From positions 868,001 through 932,000 of the forward strand of contig JAINUG010000053.1 in the NCBI GenBank assembly GCA_029706075.1: a DNA stretch of 64,000 nt, given 5' to 3'. The position numbers were made by a program, and so were the translations under genes. Under the pieces are notes generated by a model that made no database searches, had not been told where the DNA came from, and saw nothing but the letters and a program-made list of their open reading frames with translations. Below are positions 11,630 through 20,174 of this stretch, one piece after another (within the stretch, counting starts at the first letter, position 1; each line of letters starts with the position of its first letter). Source of the DNA: Aldrovandia affinis. Lineage: Eukaryota > Chordata > Actinopteri > Notacanthiformes > Halosauridae.

Positions 11630-12292
11630 CTGCAGTACATGGACACTGATTTTGAAGGTCAGTTTTTTACTTTGTTGGCAACCAATGAGGTTGAAGACAA
11701 AGACACTGTCAGGGTGGTTTTCTTTGAACCTCTTCCTGTTGTTACTTTGAATCTCCAAGTGTGCTTCGATCGGGATCATGTGCTACTCAGGATCCTGTGA
11801 TTCATTGCTACTGTCCTCACCAGAGAGGACCTCCTCCTTCTATTCTCATTTTTGACCATCCAAATTTGAGATATCTTGCTTTTCTAACAACACAGATGTC
11901 ATTCTTGCAGCTGTAAATGAAGCATACAGAAAGGATGAAGCGCTTTGTAATAATCCAGCTATAAATTCAGACATTTTGGAAAAACTGGCAGAAAGCCAGT
12001 TTTTCTGAGTACACAGGTTATCCTTCAGCTGCCCAAAGAGAGCAGGTGACTGAAGCTTTAGTTGAGAAATATCCATGCCTGGGCGAGCCTGGATCTTTCA
12101 ATAGCTTATATGAATGGCACAACAGTCTAAAATGCAAGATGGGCAATTACAGAGCAAAAGTAAGAGCCATTGGATGGCCGGAACAACCAGCTGATGAGAG
12201 AATTCCAGCCAAGAATGTAAAGAAGCCCAGGAAGGCAGAAGTACATGATGGATATTCCATCTCTACCAATTTCTATTCACTATATACTGAAC
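11630..12292 (+). pseudogene. Multicopy fish gene family, block A (N-terminal), SAMD3-like, broken
   Basis: The pieces in order are LQYMDTDFEGQFFTLL (about 11630-11680, resembling a ubiquitin- or PB1-like N-terminal fold), NEAYRKDEALCNN, YTGYPSAAQREQVTEALVEK and KYPCLGEPGSFNSLYEW (12070-12120), CKMGNYRAKVRAIGWPE, and NVKKPRKAEV near 12215. This order matches predicted fish proteins often labelled SAMD3-like. The corresponding parts of a second copy lie at 22060-22995. There are stops and at least two frame changes. An L1 insertion from about 12300 ends the copy. Function is unknown. Confidence 0.6.
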
Positions 12293-12379
12293 TATGAACC
12301 CACCCATGAATGTATAACATGGAATGTAAAAGGCATGGGAAATGTGGTAAAAAGGAAGAAAATATTAACATTTTTTAAG

Positions 12380-12593
12380 GCAGGCAGTGTGGTATAATGG
12401 TTAGGCAACTGGGCTTGTAACGTTAAGGTTGCAGGTTCAATCCCCAGGTGGGACACTGCTGTTGTACCCTTGAGCAAGGTACTTAACTTGAATTGCTTCA
12501 GTTAATATCCAGCTGTATAAATGGATTGTATGTAAAGAAATGTAAACTGTAAGTCGCTCTGGATAAGAGCGTCTGCTAAATGACTGTAATGTA
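12380..12593 (+). repeat. tRNA-derived SINE with the L2-type tail
   Basis: The head has A-box-like TGGTATAATGGTTAGG and B-box-like GGTTCAATCCC sequences. The centre reads CCTTGAGCAAGGTACTTAAC, and the 3' tail is GTAAGTCGCTCTGGATAAGA continuing to TCTGCTAAATG. The tail matches the 3' end of the L2 LINE at 27412, the presumed source of its retrotransposition machinery. It sits inside the L1 endonuclease frame. It is not a tRNA gene. Confidence 0.88.
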
Positions 12594-12650
12594 AAGAAGG
12601 AAAGGGATGATATCTTCTTGCTTCAGGAAACGCATTTGTCTAAGGAACAT

Positions 12651-12799
12651 GTGGCTCTGTGGCTCAGTTGGTAGAGCACGGCGTTAGCAACGCTTAGGTT
12701 GTGGGTTCAATCCCCACTGGGGCCACAAATACTGAATGCATTCACTACTGTTAGTCGCTTTGGATAAAAGCGTCTGCTAAATGGCATATATTATATATT
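12651..12799 (+). repeat. Short tRNA-derived SINE, AACAT duplication
   Basis: The head GTGGCTCAGTTGGTAGAGCA and B box GGTTCAATCCCCAC are tRNA-like. The tail is GTCGCTTTGGATAAAAGCG. The flanks are AACAT (12646-12650 and 12800-12804), and the L1 frame resumes exactly after the second copy. A second member lies at 35842-35990 on the minus strand. Confidence 0.85.
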
Positions 12800-12833
12800 A
12801 ACATCTAAAACTTTGTAAAAATCATTTAAATAT

Positions 12834-13409
12834 TGTGGCAGCCTAAGGGGCTGCACAAGAAAATGGCTGCCTGGCCTCCAACACATGGCAGCCCAAAACA
12901 CTACATTTCCTAGCAGGCCACAGTCACACCTGAATGGAGTAAAGGCAATGAAACTAACGACCAGCTGAAAGCCATTTCGAGGCCTACTTAAAGGACTGGC
13001 TCACATTACCCATGGAGAGGAGTAGGAAAGTGTTTGTGAGTGTGTTGAAGGAGAGAGAAAGAGAAGCCTGTGAAGTTGTTGACCAGCCAGGAGTTAGAAA
13101 GCGAGTGTTGGAGTGTGTTGTTTTGTGTTTGACCGGATTATGTGAGGACCCCCCTTTGAATAACGACTACAGACTGGATTGTGGACTTGGACCTGGATTT
13201 TGGATTGGATTTGGACATTGATGACGAGATAAGGATTTGTGGACTTTATGTGTTTGTGTTCCCCTGAAGACCCCACCCTTTGTTTTGTGTTTGTCAGTAG
13301 TAGTTTAATAAATTATCATTTTGTTTTTGAATACTGCCTCCTTGTTCTTGAACTTGCCTACGCCCTCTGCAAGGTCCGTGAGTGTCGCCCAACCCCTGGG
13401 GACACCACA
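12834..13409 (+). mobile_element. Solo LTR related to the element at 14581
   Basis: The 576-bp unit starts TGTGGCAGCC and ends GACACCACA. It is flanked by ATAT (12830-12833 and 13410-13413). It aligns over its length with the LTRs at 14581 and 17418, for example ATGGCTGCCTGGCCTCCAAC and the ending GGTCCGTGAGTGTCGCCCAA. It is visibly more diverged and lacks the long GA tract. It is a solo LTR of an older insertion into the same L1. Confidence 0.9.
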
Positions 13410-14580
13410 ATATGTATTTTTTAAAACTTTTTCTTCAAAGAAAAGAGTCACAGCAATCGTTATAAGTAAACATGTACCGTCTATTTTTGGTCAACATGTC
13501 ACAATTCCGAACGTTTACGCTCTGAATGAGGATTCCCCGGAGTTCATGTCTGAAATAGTGTTACTGTTTAACTAGCAGTTACAGTTAAACTAGGCTTTCT
13601 CGCTGGTGACTTCAACTGTGTTTTAGACTATACTCTGGACAAATCTTCAACTGCTGCAGTTCTGGATCTTCATCCACTCTTAAAAGCATATGCAAAGACA
13701 CCAGTCTTACCGATGTCTGGAGGGAGTGAAACCCCTCAATTAGGGACTACAGTTTCTACTCTAACCCCCATGCTTCTATTTTTATGCCATGTAACTACAT
13801 CCATACTGTGCAGTCGATATAAATTTGGATTCACCGCTACAGAGAAATACGTTTTGGAGATTGAATCCTTCCCTTTTGTAAAATTCAGGGTTCTGTGATC
13901 TAGTACAATAGTGGATAATGCAGTATCGTGAGACCAATGAAGGCTCCTCTGTATCACCTGCAACCATGTTGGACGCTGGCAAAGCAACTATACGTTGGCA
14001 TATTATTTCCCACGTCATTACAAAAAAAACTGTTGGTGCAAAAGAGGTAAGACCAAGAGTCAGAGATATTACGATTAGAGAAACTACATAAAAACACACC
14101 ATCCCGTTTCAATTGGGCAGCACTTTGTAAATCTAAAGCTAAATTAAGCCTAGATCACACCGAACATATTAAAAAGCTACAGCTTTTTTCTCAACAGAAA
14201 TATTATGAATATTGCATATTACTCGCACACCAATTAAAGAGGGAACAGAACGAAATATCTATTTAATCAATAAAGTTAGCGGACAGTTCCAACACTTATG
14301 ATCCTGTTCTTATTAATAAAATATTTAAAGAACTATAATTCCCTCTATAAATCACAAAGCACAGCCTCGAAAGATGATATAATATCCTTTTTGGATGAGC
14401 TGTCACTTCCTACTGTTTCAGATGAGGACAGAACCATTCTTAATGCACCACTCTCCCCAGAAGAGGTTTTAAATGCAGTTCAGTCAATGCCCTCCAATAA
14501 GGAGTTTTATAGGAAATTCAGCCCATACTGTTGCCAGTTCTTCAAGACATTTTTTAATAGGAGTCAATAACTGAAACTTG

Positions 14581-15213
14581 TGTGGCAGCCCAAAGGGTTG
14601 CACCAGAAAATGGCTGCCTGGCCTCCAACACATGGCAGCCATTTTCACTACATTTCCCAGCATGCCACCGCAACACCTGAACGAAGTCAGGCATGGGGAG
14701 CTAACGACCAGCTGAAAGCCATTTTTAAGGCCTATTTAAACGGCTGAATCCCATTGTTCTGCGATAGGAGTAGGAACGTGTTTGGGGAAGAAGTGCGGTG
14801 TGTTTAGAGAGAGAGAGAGAGAGAGAGCGAGAGAGCGAGAGAGCGAGAGAGCGAGAGAGCGAGAAAGAGAGAGAGAGAGAAACCTGTGGAAGTCGTGGAC
14901 CAGCCAGGATTTGGAGAGCGTATTGGAGTGTGTTTGTTTGTTGGAAATCGGATTGTTTTGGACTTTGACTACGGACTGGATTGCAGACTACGAACTGGAT
15001 TTTGGACATTGGAACGGACTTGGACAACGAGATAAGGATTGTGGACTTTGTTTGTATTCCCCTGAAGACCCCACCCTTTGTTTCGTGTTGCCCTTGTTCG
15101 TGTGATAATAATAAATTATCATTTTTGTTCATATTACTGCCTCCTCTGTGTTCTTACTTGCCTACGCCCCCTGCAAGGTCCGTGAGTGTCGCCCAACCCT
15201 TGGGGACGCCACA
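14581..15213 (+). repeat. 5' LTR of the captured-gene element
   Basis: The 633-bp LTR has a GA-rich tract at about 14810-14880, longer than in the 3' LTR. It has an AATAAA polyadenylation signal near 15110 and ends GGGGACGCCACA. Arginine/glutamate-rich ORFs across the GA tract are low-complexity artefacts. Confidence 0.92.
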
Positions 15214-15215
15214 TA

Positions 15216-15232
15216 TGGTGGAGAATGCGGGC
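15216..15232 (+). promoter_or_regulatory. Candidate primer binding site
   Basis: TGGTGGAGAATGCGGGC begins two bases after the 5' LTR, where reverse transcription is primed by a tRNA 3' end in LTR retrotransposons. A nearly identical sequence follows the LTR at 59588-60196 (60198-60214). I could not assign the tRNA. Confidence 0.6.
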
Positions 15233-15302
15233 AGAGGGCAGCACAGATAGGCAAGAGGAGGTAGTGCAGCAGGGTTTGTGTTTCGTTTGTGCAACGGACT
15301 CC

Positions 15303-16465
15303 ACGATGGAAGAGATGCAGAGACTGAAGAGACGGGCAGCCATGGTGGAGGACCGATGGCGTGTCACCCTCCGTGAGGTCCAGCAGCTGAAGCAGAGTGC
15401 CCAGATTGAGCTGTGCAAGGCAAAGGTGGAGTTGAACACCTCAGAGGAGCGCCACCTGCTGGCAGTGATGAAGTTGCAAGAGGAGCACCACATGGACTCC
15501 CTGAGAGTGCTGGGAATCATGGGTGGGGAGCTGGAAAAGGAGAAGGCATCCCTTGGCGATGAGATGAGGCGTGTAGAGTCCCACAACTTGGCGCTCAAAG
15601 AGCAGGTGAGAAACCTAACCCACAGGCTTGAGAATGAGCAGCGACAGTGTCTGGACATGCAGGAGTCCCAGGACCAGGCCACAGATGAGTATGCCAGGGC
15701 CTTGGGGGATGCACAGACCAGGCTCGCCCAGAAGGAGGCAGAGCTAAGGAAAGCAGCGGAGAACCATGCGTCCGAGGCGGAGCAACTCCGGTGCCGAGTG
15801 GAGCAGGAGAGCAGGGATACGCACCAGGTCGAGGCCAACGCCCTGCGGGAGCAGCTGGCCCAGCTGGAGAAGAGCGTGGAGTAAGAAAAGGCCCAGAACC
15901 AGGAGCTACAGACCAAGCAGGAGAAGCTCCTGGCCCAGAGAGATGACGTCAGCTCCCAGCTGCAGGAGGTGAACCGCGCCAACAGCCGGCTCCTGGAGCA
16001 GCTGACTGAACGGGGCCAAGAGAAGGACAAACTCCAGCAGGAGCTGGAGGCGACCAGGAAGACGGCGGACAAGCGCAAGGCCATGCTGGACGAGCTGGCC
16101 ATCGACGTGGCGCAGGAGAAGTCGCGGCACAAGGAGGAGCTGAGCGACGCGTGGCTGCAGCATGAGAAGGAGGTGCTGGGCGTGCGGGCGCGCTACGAGA
16201 AGGAGCTGCGCGGCCTGCACGAGGACAAGAACCGCACCGAGGAGGAGATCCGCTCACAGCTCCGCGCGACGAGAAGGCCCGCACTGGGAGCTGGAGAGCC
16301 TACAGCAGACGGTGGAGGAGCTGCAGGCTCAAATCCAGTCCATGGAGGGCACCAAGGGATGGTTCGAGCGCGGACTCAAAGAGGCGGAGGAGACGGCAGA
16401 GAAGAGTGCGCTGGAGCACCAGGAGCAGGTCCAGAAGCTGCAGCTGGAGCAGACCGCACAGCTTC
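15303..16465 (+). pseudogene. GRIPAP1: Captured coiled-coil ORF, GRIPAP1-like, with stop and frameshifts
   Basis: The frame starts at Met 15303 (MEEMQRLKRRAAMVEDRW) and is almost entirely Leu/Glu/Lys/Gln heptad-like coiled coil. From about 15940 the residues resemble the middle-to-C-terminal coiled coil of GRIPAP1 (GRASP-1), an endosomal protein that binds GRIP1 and Rab4. Examples are [58 protein letters not shown] and [14 protein letters not shown]. No intron interrupts it, although host genes of this kind are multi-exon, which suggests an mRNA origin. A TAA at 15882 and a frame change near 16265 break it. The N-terminal 190 residues are coiled coil that I cannot assign with certainty. GRIPAP1 identity is from memory, not from a search. 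Confidence 0.75.
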
Positions 16466-17404
16466 AGGGGGAAAATGGCGGAGATAGAAGCCCAGCAGCG
16501 GGGCACAGAGAAATCCTTTCGCGAGGTGTTAAAAATCCAAACTGAGACTCTGCTGGATCTACAAAATCAACTGGACGAGGTGAGCAAAGAACTTGAATAT
16601 TTAAGATGTGTTCCGGTCAAGAGAGATTTTGGCACGCAGGTGGAGATCTCGCAGCCAGTGGAGCTGGCAAGGGATAGATGGTCCTCAGTCCCACTCAGCC
16701 TGCCGGATCTTGGAGGAGAACTGGAGGAGCAATTTGTAGAGGATGAGCTATGGTGGGACCATGGCGTGGAGGAAAGCCTCTTGGCGATGGATGAGGTCAG
16801 GTGGGACACCCAACCATCTCCTGACGTGGTAAGTCCATCTCCCTCACTAACCTTAAAAAGACAGAGAAGAATGGAGCACAGAAATTCTGGTCGGAAGAAA
16901 AACGGGAAACGGAACCGGCAGATGATGGAATGGGATGACCCTAGGAACTGGCTAGGGAAGGGGGATTTTAAGGAAAATGTGGAAAATGAATCAAAGAATA
17001 AAAGTAACAGTGTTGTGAAGAGCATGTTTTCCCCAGTCACCCCACCTGACCCCCTGAAAGGAAAAGGGACGTGGAAGAAAAAGCCAGAGAATGGACTAAG
17101 GAAGGAAATGCTGCACAGGGTTCGCTGGAGGAGCCATGGAGGGCTGGTGAGGACCAGCGCAAGGGCGGTAACCATTCCGTCCGTGGACCCCAGAGCCAGT
17201 ACCCACCTATGGCCAGGTGGTGGCAGACAAGGTGAGCGACTTTCGCCATTTCCTAACGGCTTGCAGATGCTTTTTCAGGCAACCGGAGACTGGGGATTCT
17301 GGACGTTTGACCCAGGGGGGACACTTCCTGAGTGGACCTGGAGAGGGGGACCCTCCTGGTGGCCGCTGGACATAGGCCGCTCAGCCCTCCCCGAGGTCAG
17401 AGCT
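16466..17404 (+). pseudogene. Unassigned downstream ORF of the captured-gene element
   Basis: From about 16470 a different frame is open to the end of the internal region; it continues into the 3' LTR and stops at 17584. It begins with more coiled coil (EVLKIQTETLLDLQNQLDEV) and then becomes acidic and tryptophan-rich (VEDELWWDHGVEESLLAMDE). A basic patch follows near 16870-16930 (RRMEHRNSGRKKNGKRNRQM). It ends with a Gly/Pro/Trp-rich part (WRGGPSWWPLDIG). I recognise no domain. It may be further captured sequence or a remnant of the element's own gag or spacer. Confidence 0.5.
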
Positions 17405-17417
17405 GAGGAGGAGGGTG
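17405..17417 (+). promoter_or_regulatory. Polypurine tract
   Basis: GAGGAGGAGGG immediately precedes the 3' LTR. This is the position and composition expected of the plus-strand primer of LTR retrotransposons. Confidence 0.7.
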
Positions 17418-17642
17418 TGTGGCAGCCCAAAGGGTTGCACCAGAAAATGGCTGCCTGGCCTCCAACACATGGCAGCCATTTTCACTACATTTCCCAGCAT
17501 GCCACCGCAACACCTGAACGAAGTCAGGCATGGGGAGCTAACGACCAGCTGAAAGCCATTTTGAAGGCCTATTTAAAGGGCTGAATCCCATTGTTCTGCG
17601 ATAGGAGTAGGAACGTGTTTGGGGAAGAAGTGCGGTGTGTTT

Positions 17643-17681
<39 letters not shown>

Positions 17682-18026
17682 GAGAGAGAGAAACCTGTGG
17701 AAGTCGTGGACCAGCCAGGATTTGGAGAGCGTATTGGAGTGTGTTTGTTTGTTGGAAATCGGATTGTTTTGGACTTTGACTACGGACTGGATTGCGGACT
17801 ACGAACTGAATTTTGGACATTGGAACGGACTTGGACAACGAGATAAGGATTGTGGACTTTGTTTGTATTCCCCTGAAGACCCCACCCTTTGTTTCGTGTT
17901 GCCCTTGTTCGTGTGATAATAATAAATTATCATTTTTGTTCATATTACTGCCTCCTCTGTGTTCTTACACTTGCCTACGCCCCCTGCAAGGTCCGTGAGT
18001 GTCGCCCAACCCTTGGGGACGCCACA
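17418..18026 (+). repeat. 3' LTR of the captured-gene element
   Basis: The 609-bp LTR is nearly identical to 14581-15213. I see only a handful of substitutions (for example GCAGACTA versus GCGGACTA near 17795) and a shorter GA/GC tract at about 17644-17690. It carries AATAAA near 17920 and ends GACGCCACA at 18026, followed by the CTTG duplication. Confidence 0.92.
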
Positions 18027-18030
18027 CTTG

Positions 18031-19872
18031 GAATACGGCCTCCATTTTGTTATTAAAGAAGGATAAAGATCCACTCGATTTTAGTTGGTATAGGCCCATA
18101 CGCTTACATTTGTATTGTAAAGTAATGGCTAAGGTACTTGACACGTAGACTAGAGGTTATTTTGTTTAAGATTATTAAACATGATCAGACAGGGTTTGTA
18201 CAATCCCGATTTGGATCAGACAACTTGCGTCGCCTACTAATATTATGGACTGTTACCAGAAATCAAAAACCTTCACTTATAGTCTCCCTCGATGCTGACA
18301 AAGTGTTCGATAGGGTGGAATGGGATTTTCTTTTTGCCATCCTGGACAAATTTAATTTGGGTCCAATTTTTACCAATTTAGTCAAATTACTATACCTTAA
18401 CCCCCAAGCTGTGGTGACCACTAATGGCCTCCCATCCAACAGTTTTAAAATTGGCAGGGGCACAAGACAGGGCTTTCACCCCTTATTTCACCCCAGCCAT
18501 AGAGCCGCTTGCTGAGGTCCTAAGGACTAATCCAGGTTTCTCTGGTATTACGGTGGAGGGGGAGGAGCACATAATTTCACTATATGCTGCTGATGTTCTA
18601 CTGTACATAACCCACATGGAACAGTCAGTCCCTGTAGTGTTGGACAGTATTTCAGCATTCTGTCAGGCTATACAATTAACAACCAAATCTCTTGCATTAC
18701 CTTTACATTTTCCTTCCACTTTATTATCGCCTTTTCACCTAATTCAGGATGGATTTAAATACTTTGGTGTTTTTGTTACCCCTGATCTGAGAAACCTTTT
18801 CAGTAAAAACGATCTCCCTACAAGGCTCGCTTAAATAATTGGTGTTCTTTACCTATATCCTTGCTTGGTCGGATCAGTGTAGTTACAATGAATATTCTTC
18901 CTCGGTTACTTTATTTATTTCAGTCATTGCCCTGCTGCATACCCCCGTTTTTTGGAAAGAATGAAATAGTAGTTTATCAAAATTAATTTGGAATGATAAG
19001 AAACCGAGGATGACATTTACACAGTTACTGAAACCAAGGGCGATGGGAGGCGCCAGGGTACCAAATCTACAATTAGTACATATTAGTACATATAAGACAT
19101 ATTAGTGTGCCCAGATAAGGCATATGTTTAGCTGGTGCACTAATAGGAGAGATTCCCTCTGGCTTAATATGGAATCAGTCCCTTGCCACCCATTGCCTAT
19201 AGGTTCACTACTTTTCATTAACAATACAAAACAATTGAAGGACGTATTAAATATCTTTGTGTTACACAATACACTCTTAACCTGGAGAGATATAAGAACC
19301 CATCCTAAAATACCCAACTGTCTTTCTATGCTGTTTTCAGTCGCTGCTAACCCTGATCTCCCCCTTCAACTACAAAATATAAGGCTCTCAGGCTGTTTCA
19401 GGAAGGGCATTTTGAATTTCGCTTGCCTGTTTTCAAAAGATGGTTTAAAATCTTTTCAGCAGATTCAGAATGAAAAAGATATACCTAAATCTGAATTCTA
19501 TAGATTTCTTCAAATATATTTTATTTCATGCATTGTTAAGGACAATAGTCTATGGCTTGAGGTGGCAGAAATTGAAAGATTTTTAGTAACACTCCCCAGT
19601 TCCAGAGAAATGATATTGAGAATATATAACATTTTATGCAATGCTCATACCTCACCCTATACAGCCATAAAAAACGTTTGGGAACAAGACCTTGACTGTA
19701 CATTTAGTGAGGAGGATTGGCTCATAGTTTGTGAAAGGATATATTCTAAATTCAATTCAATATGCATGAGCTTAATTTTAAATTCTTCAGTAGGCTTTAT
19801 CTAACTCCAGTGCATCTTCAAAATATATTCCCAGATACATCCAACCTGTGTTATAATGCTGTTCCCCTAAAG
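18031..19872 (+). pseudogene. L1/Tx1-like ORF2: reverse transcriptase and C-terminal region
   Basis: Frames 18138-18515 and 18424-18834 carry HDQTGFVQSRFGSDNLRRLL, IVSLDADKVFDRVEWDFLF (the first catalytic Asp block), and NGLPSNSFKIGRGTRQG. In place of the usual FADD-type motif there is LYAADVLLYI (about 18580-18610), where the paired aspartates have decayed to AAD. Frame 19124-19804 is the C-terminal region with WLEVAEIERFLVTLP and AIKNVWEQDLDCTFSEEDW. Frameshifts and the altered active site mean the enzyme is dead. The C-terminal region is cut by the hAT hairpin at 19873. Confidence 0.85.
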
Positions 19873-20079
19873 CAGGGGTCTTCAACTCCAGGCCTCGAGG
19901 TCCGCAGTGTCTGCAGGTATTTGCTCCAACCACATACTGCACCACCTGATTTCGAATAATTACTTTACCTCCTTGGTCCAGGAAGCGAGCTAATTAGTGA
20001 AATCAGGTGGTGCAGTGCGTGGTTGGAGCAAAAACCTGCAGACACTGCGGACCTCGAGGCCTGGAGTTGAAGACCCCTG
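19873..20079. mobile_element. hAT-type MITE, near-perfect hairpin, 8-bp duplication
   Basis: The 207-bp element begins CAGGGGTCTTCAACTCCAGG and ends with its reverse complement. The two arms pair for about 90 bases around a short centre near 19965-19990. CCCTAAAG lies on both sides (19865-19872 and 20080-20087), the 8-bp duplication expected of hAT transposition. It encodes no protein and sits inside the L1 C-terminal region. Confidence 0.93.
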
Positions 20080-20174
20080 CCCTAAAGGTACCTTTACTCA
20101 TTTACTTTGGCAATGAGATCAAATTAAAACTTTCTGATTAATATGTTTTAGCTGGCAACAAGTTATTTAACCCT

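Larger units (their letters stand above)
14581..18026 (+). mobile_element. Non-autonomous LTR retrotransposon carrying a captured host coiled-coil sequence
   Basis: The 3446-bp element has two LTRs (14581-15213 and 17418-18026), termini TGTGGC...GCCACA and CTTG on both sides (14577-14580 and 18027-18030). A primer-site-like TGG follows the 5' LTR by two bases, and a purine tract precedes the 3' LTR. The 2.2-kb interior contains no gag, protease, reverse transcriptase or integrase motif. Instead it encodes coiled-coil sequence, part of which resembles GRIPAP1. It must have been copied by enzymes of another element. The LTRs differ by only a few substitutions plus the length of a GA tract, so the insertion is young. 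It splits the L1 ORF2. Confidence 0.92.
12300..20160 (+). mobile_element. L1/Tx1-like LINE with five nested insertions
   Basis: ORF2 pieces of one L1-type LINE run through this interval. They are the endonuclease start (ITWNVKGMGNVVKRKKILTF near 12320), [13 protein letters not shown] (12610-12645), AGDFNCVLDYTL (13600-13640), a linker (14298-14570), the reverse transcriptase (18138-18830) and the C-terminal region (19124-19870, 20088-20130). The frame reconnects across each insertion: SINEs at 12380 and 12651, a solo LTR at 12834, the LTR element at 14581 and a hAT hairpin at 19873. Without them the LINE is about 3.3 kb. Many stops show that it is dead. Confidence 0.85.

Noticed and set aside
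12395..12455. tRNA-like A and B boxes in the SINE heads (also near 12665, 35940, 58560, 2440)
   Set aside because: They sit at the start of repeats with SINE bodies and LINE-type tails, and the cloverleaf is not complete. They are not tRNA genes.
13782..14102. Minus-strand ORF of 106 codons
   Set aside because: It is antisense to the decayed L1 endonuclease region.
14782..15105. ORFs rich in Arg-Glu repeats in the LTRs (also 17619-17916)
   Set aside because: They are generated by the GA microsatellite in the LTR and have no conserved protein features.
15134..16132. 332-codon minus-strand ORF rich in Ser and Cys
   Set aside because: It is the antisense shadow of the Glu/Lys/Gln-rich coiled-coil frame of the captured sequence.
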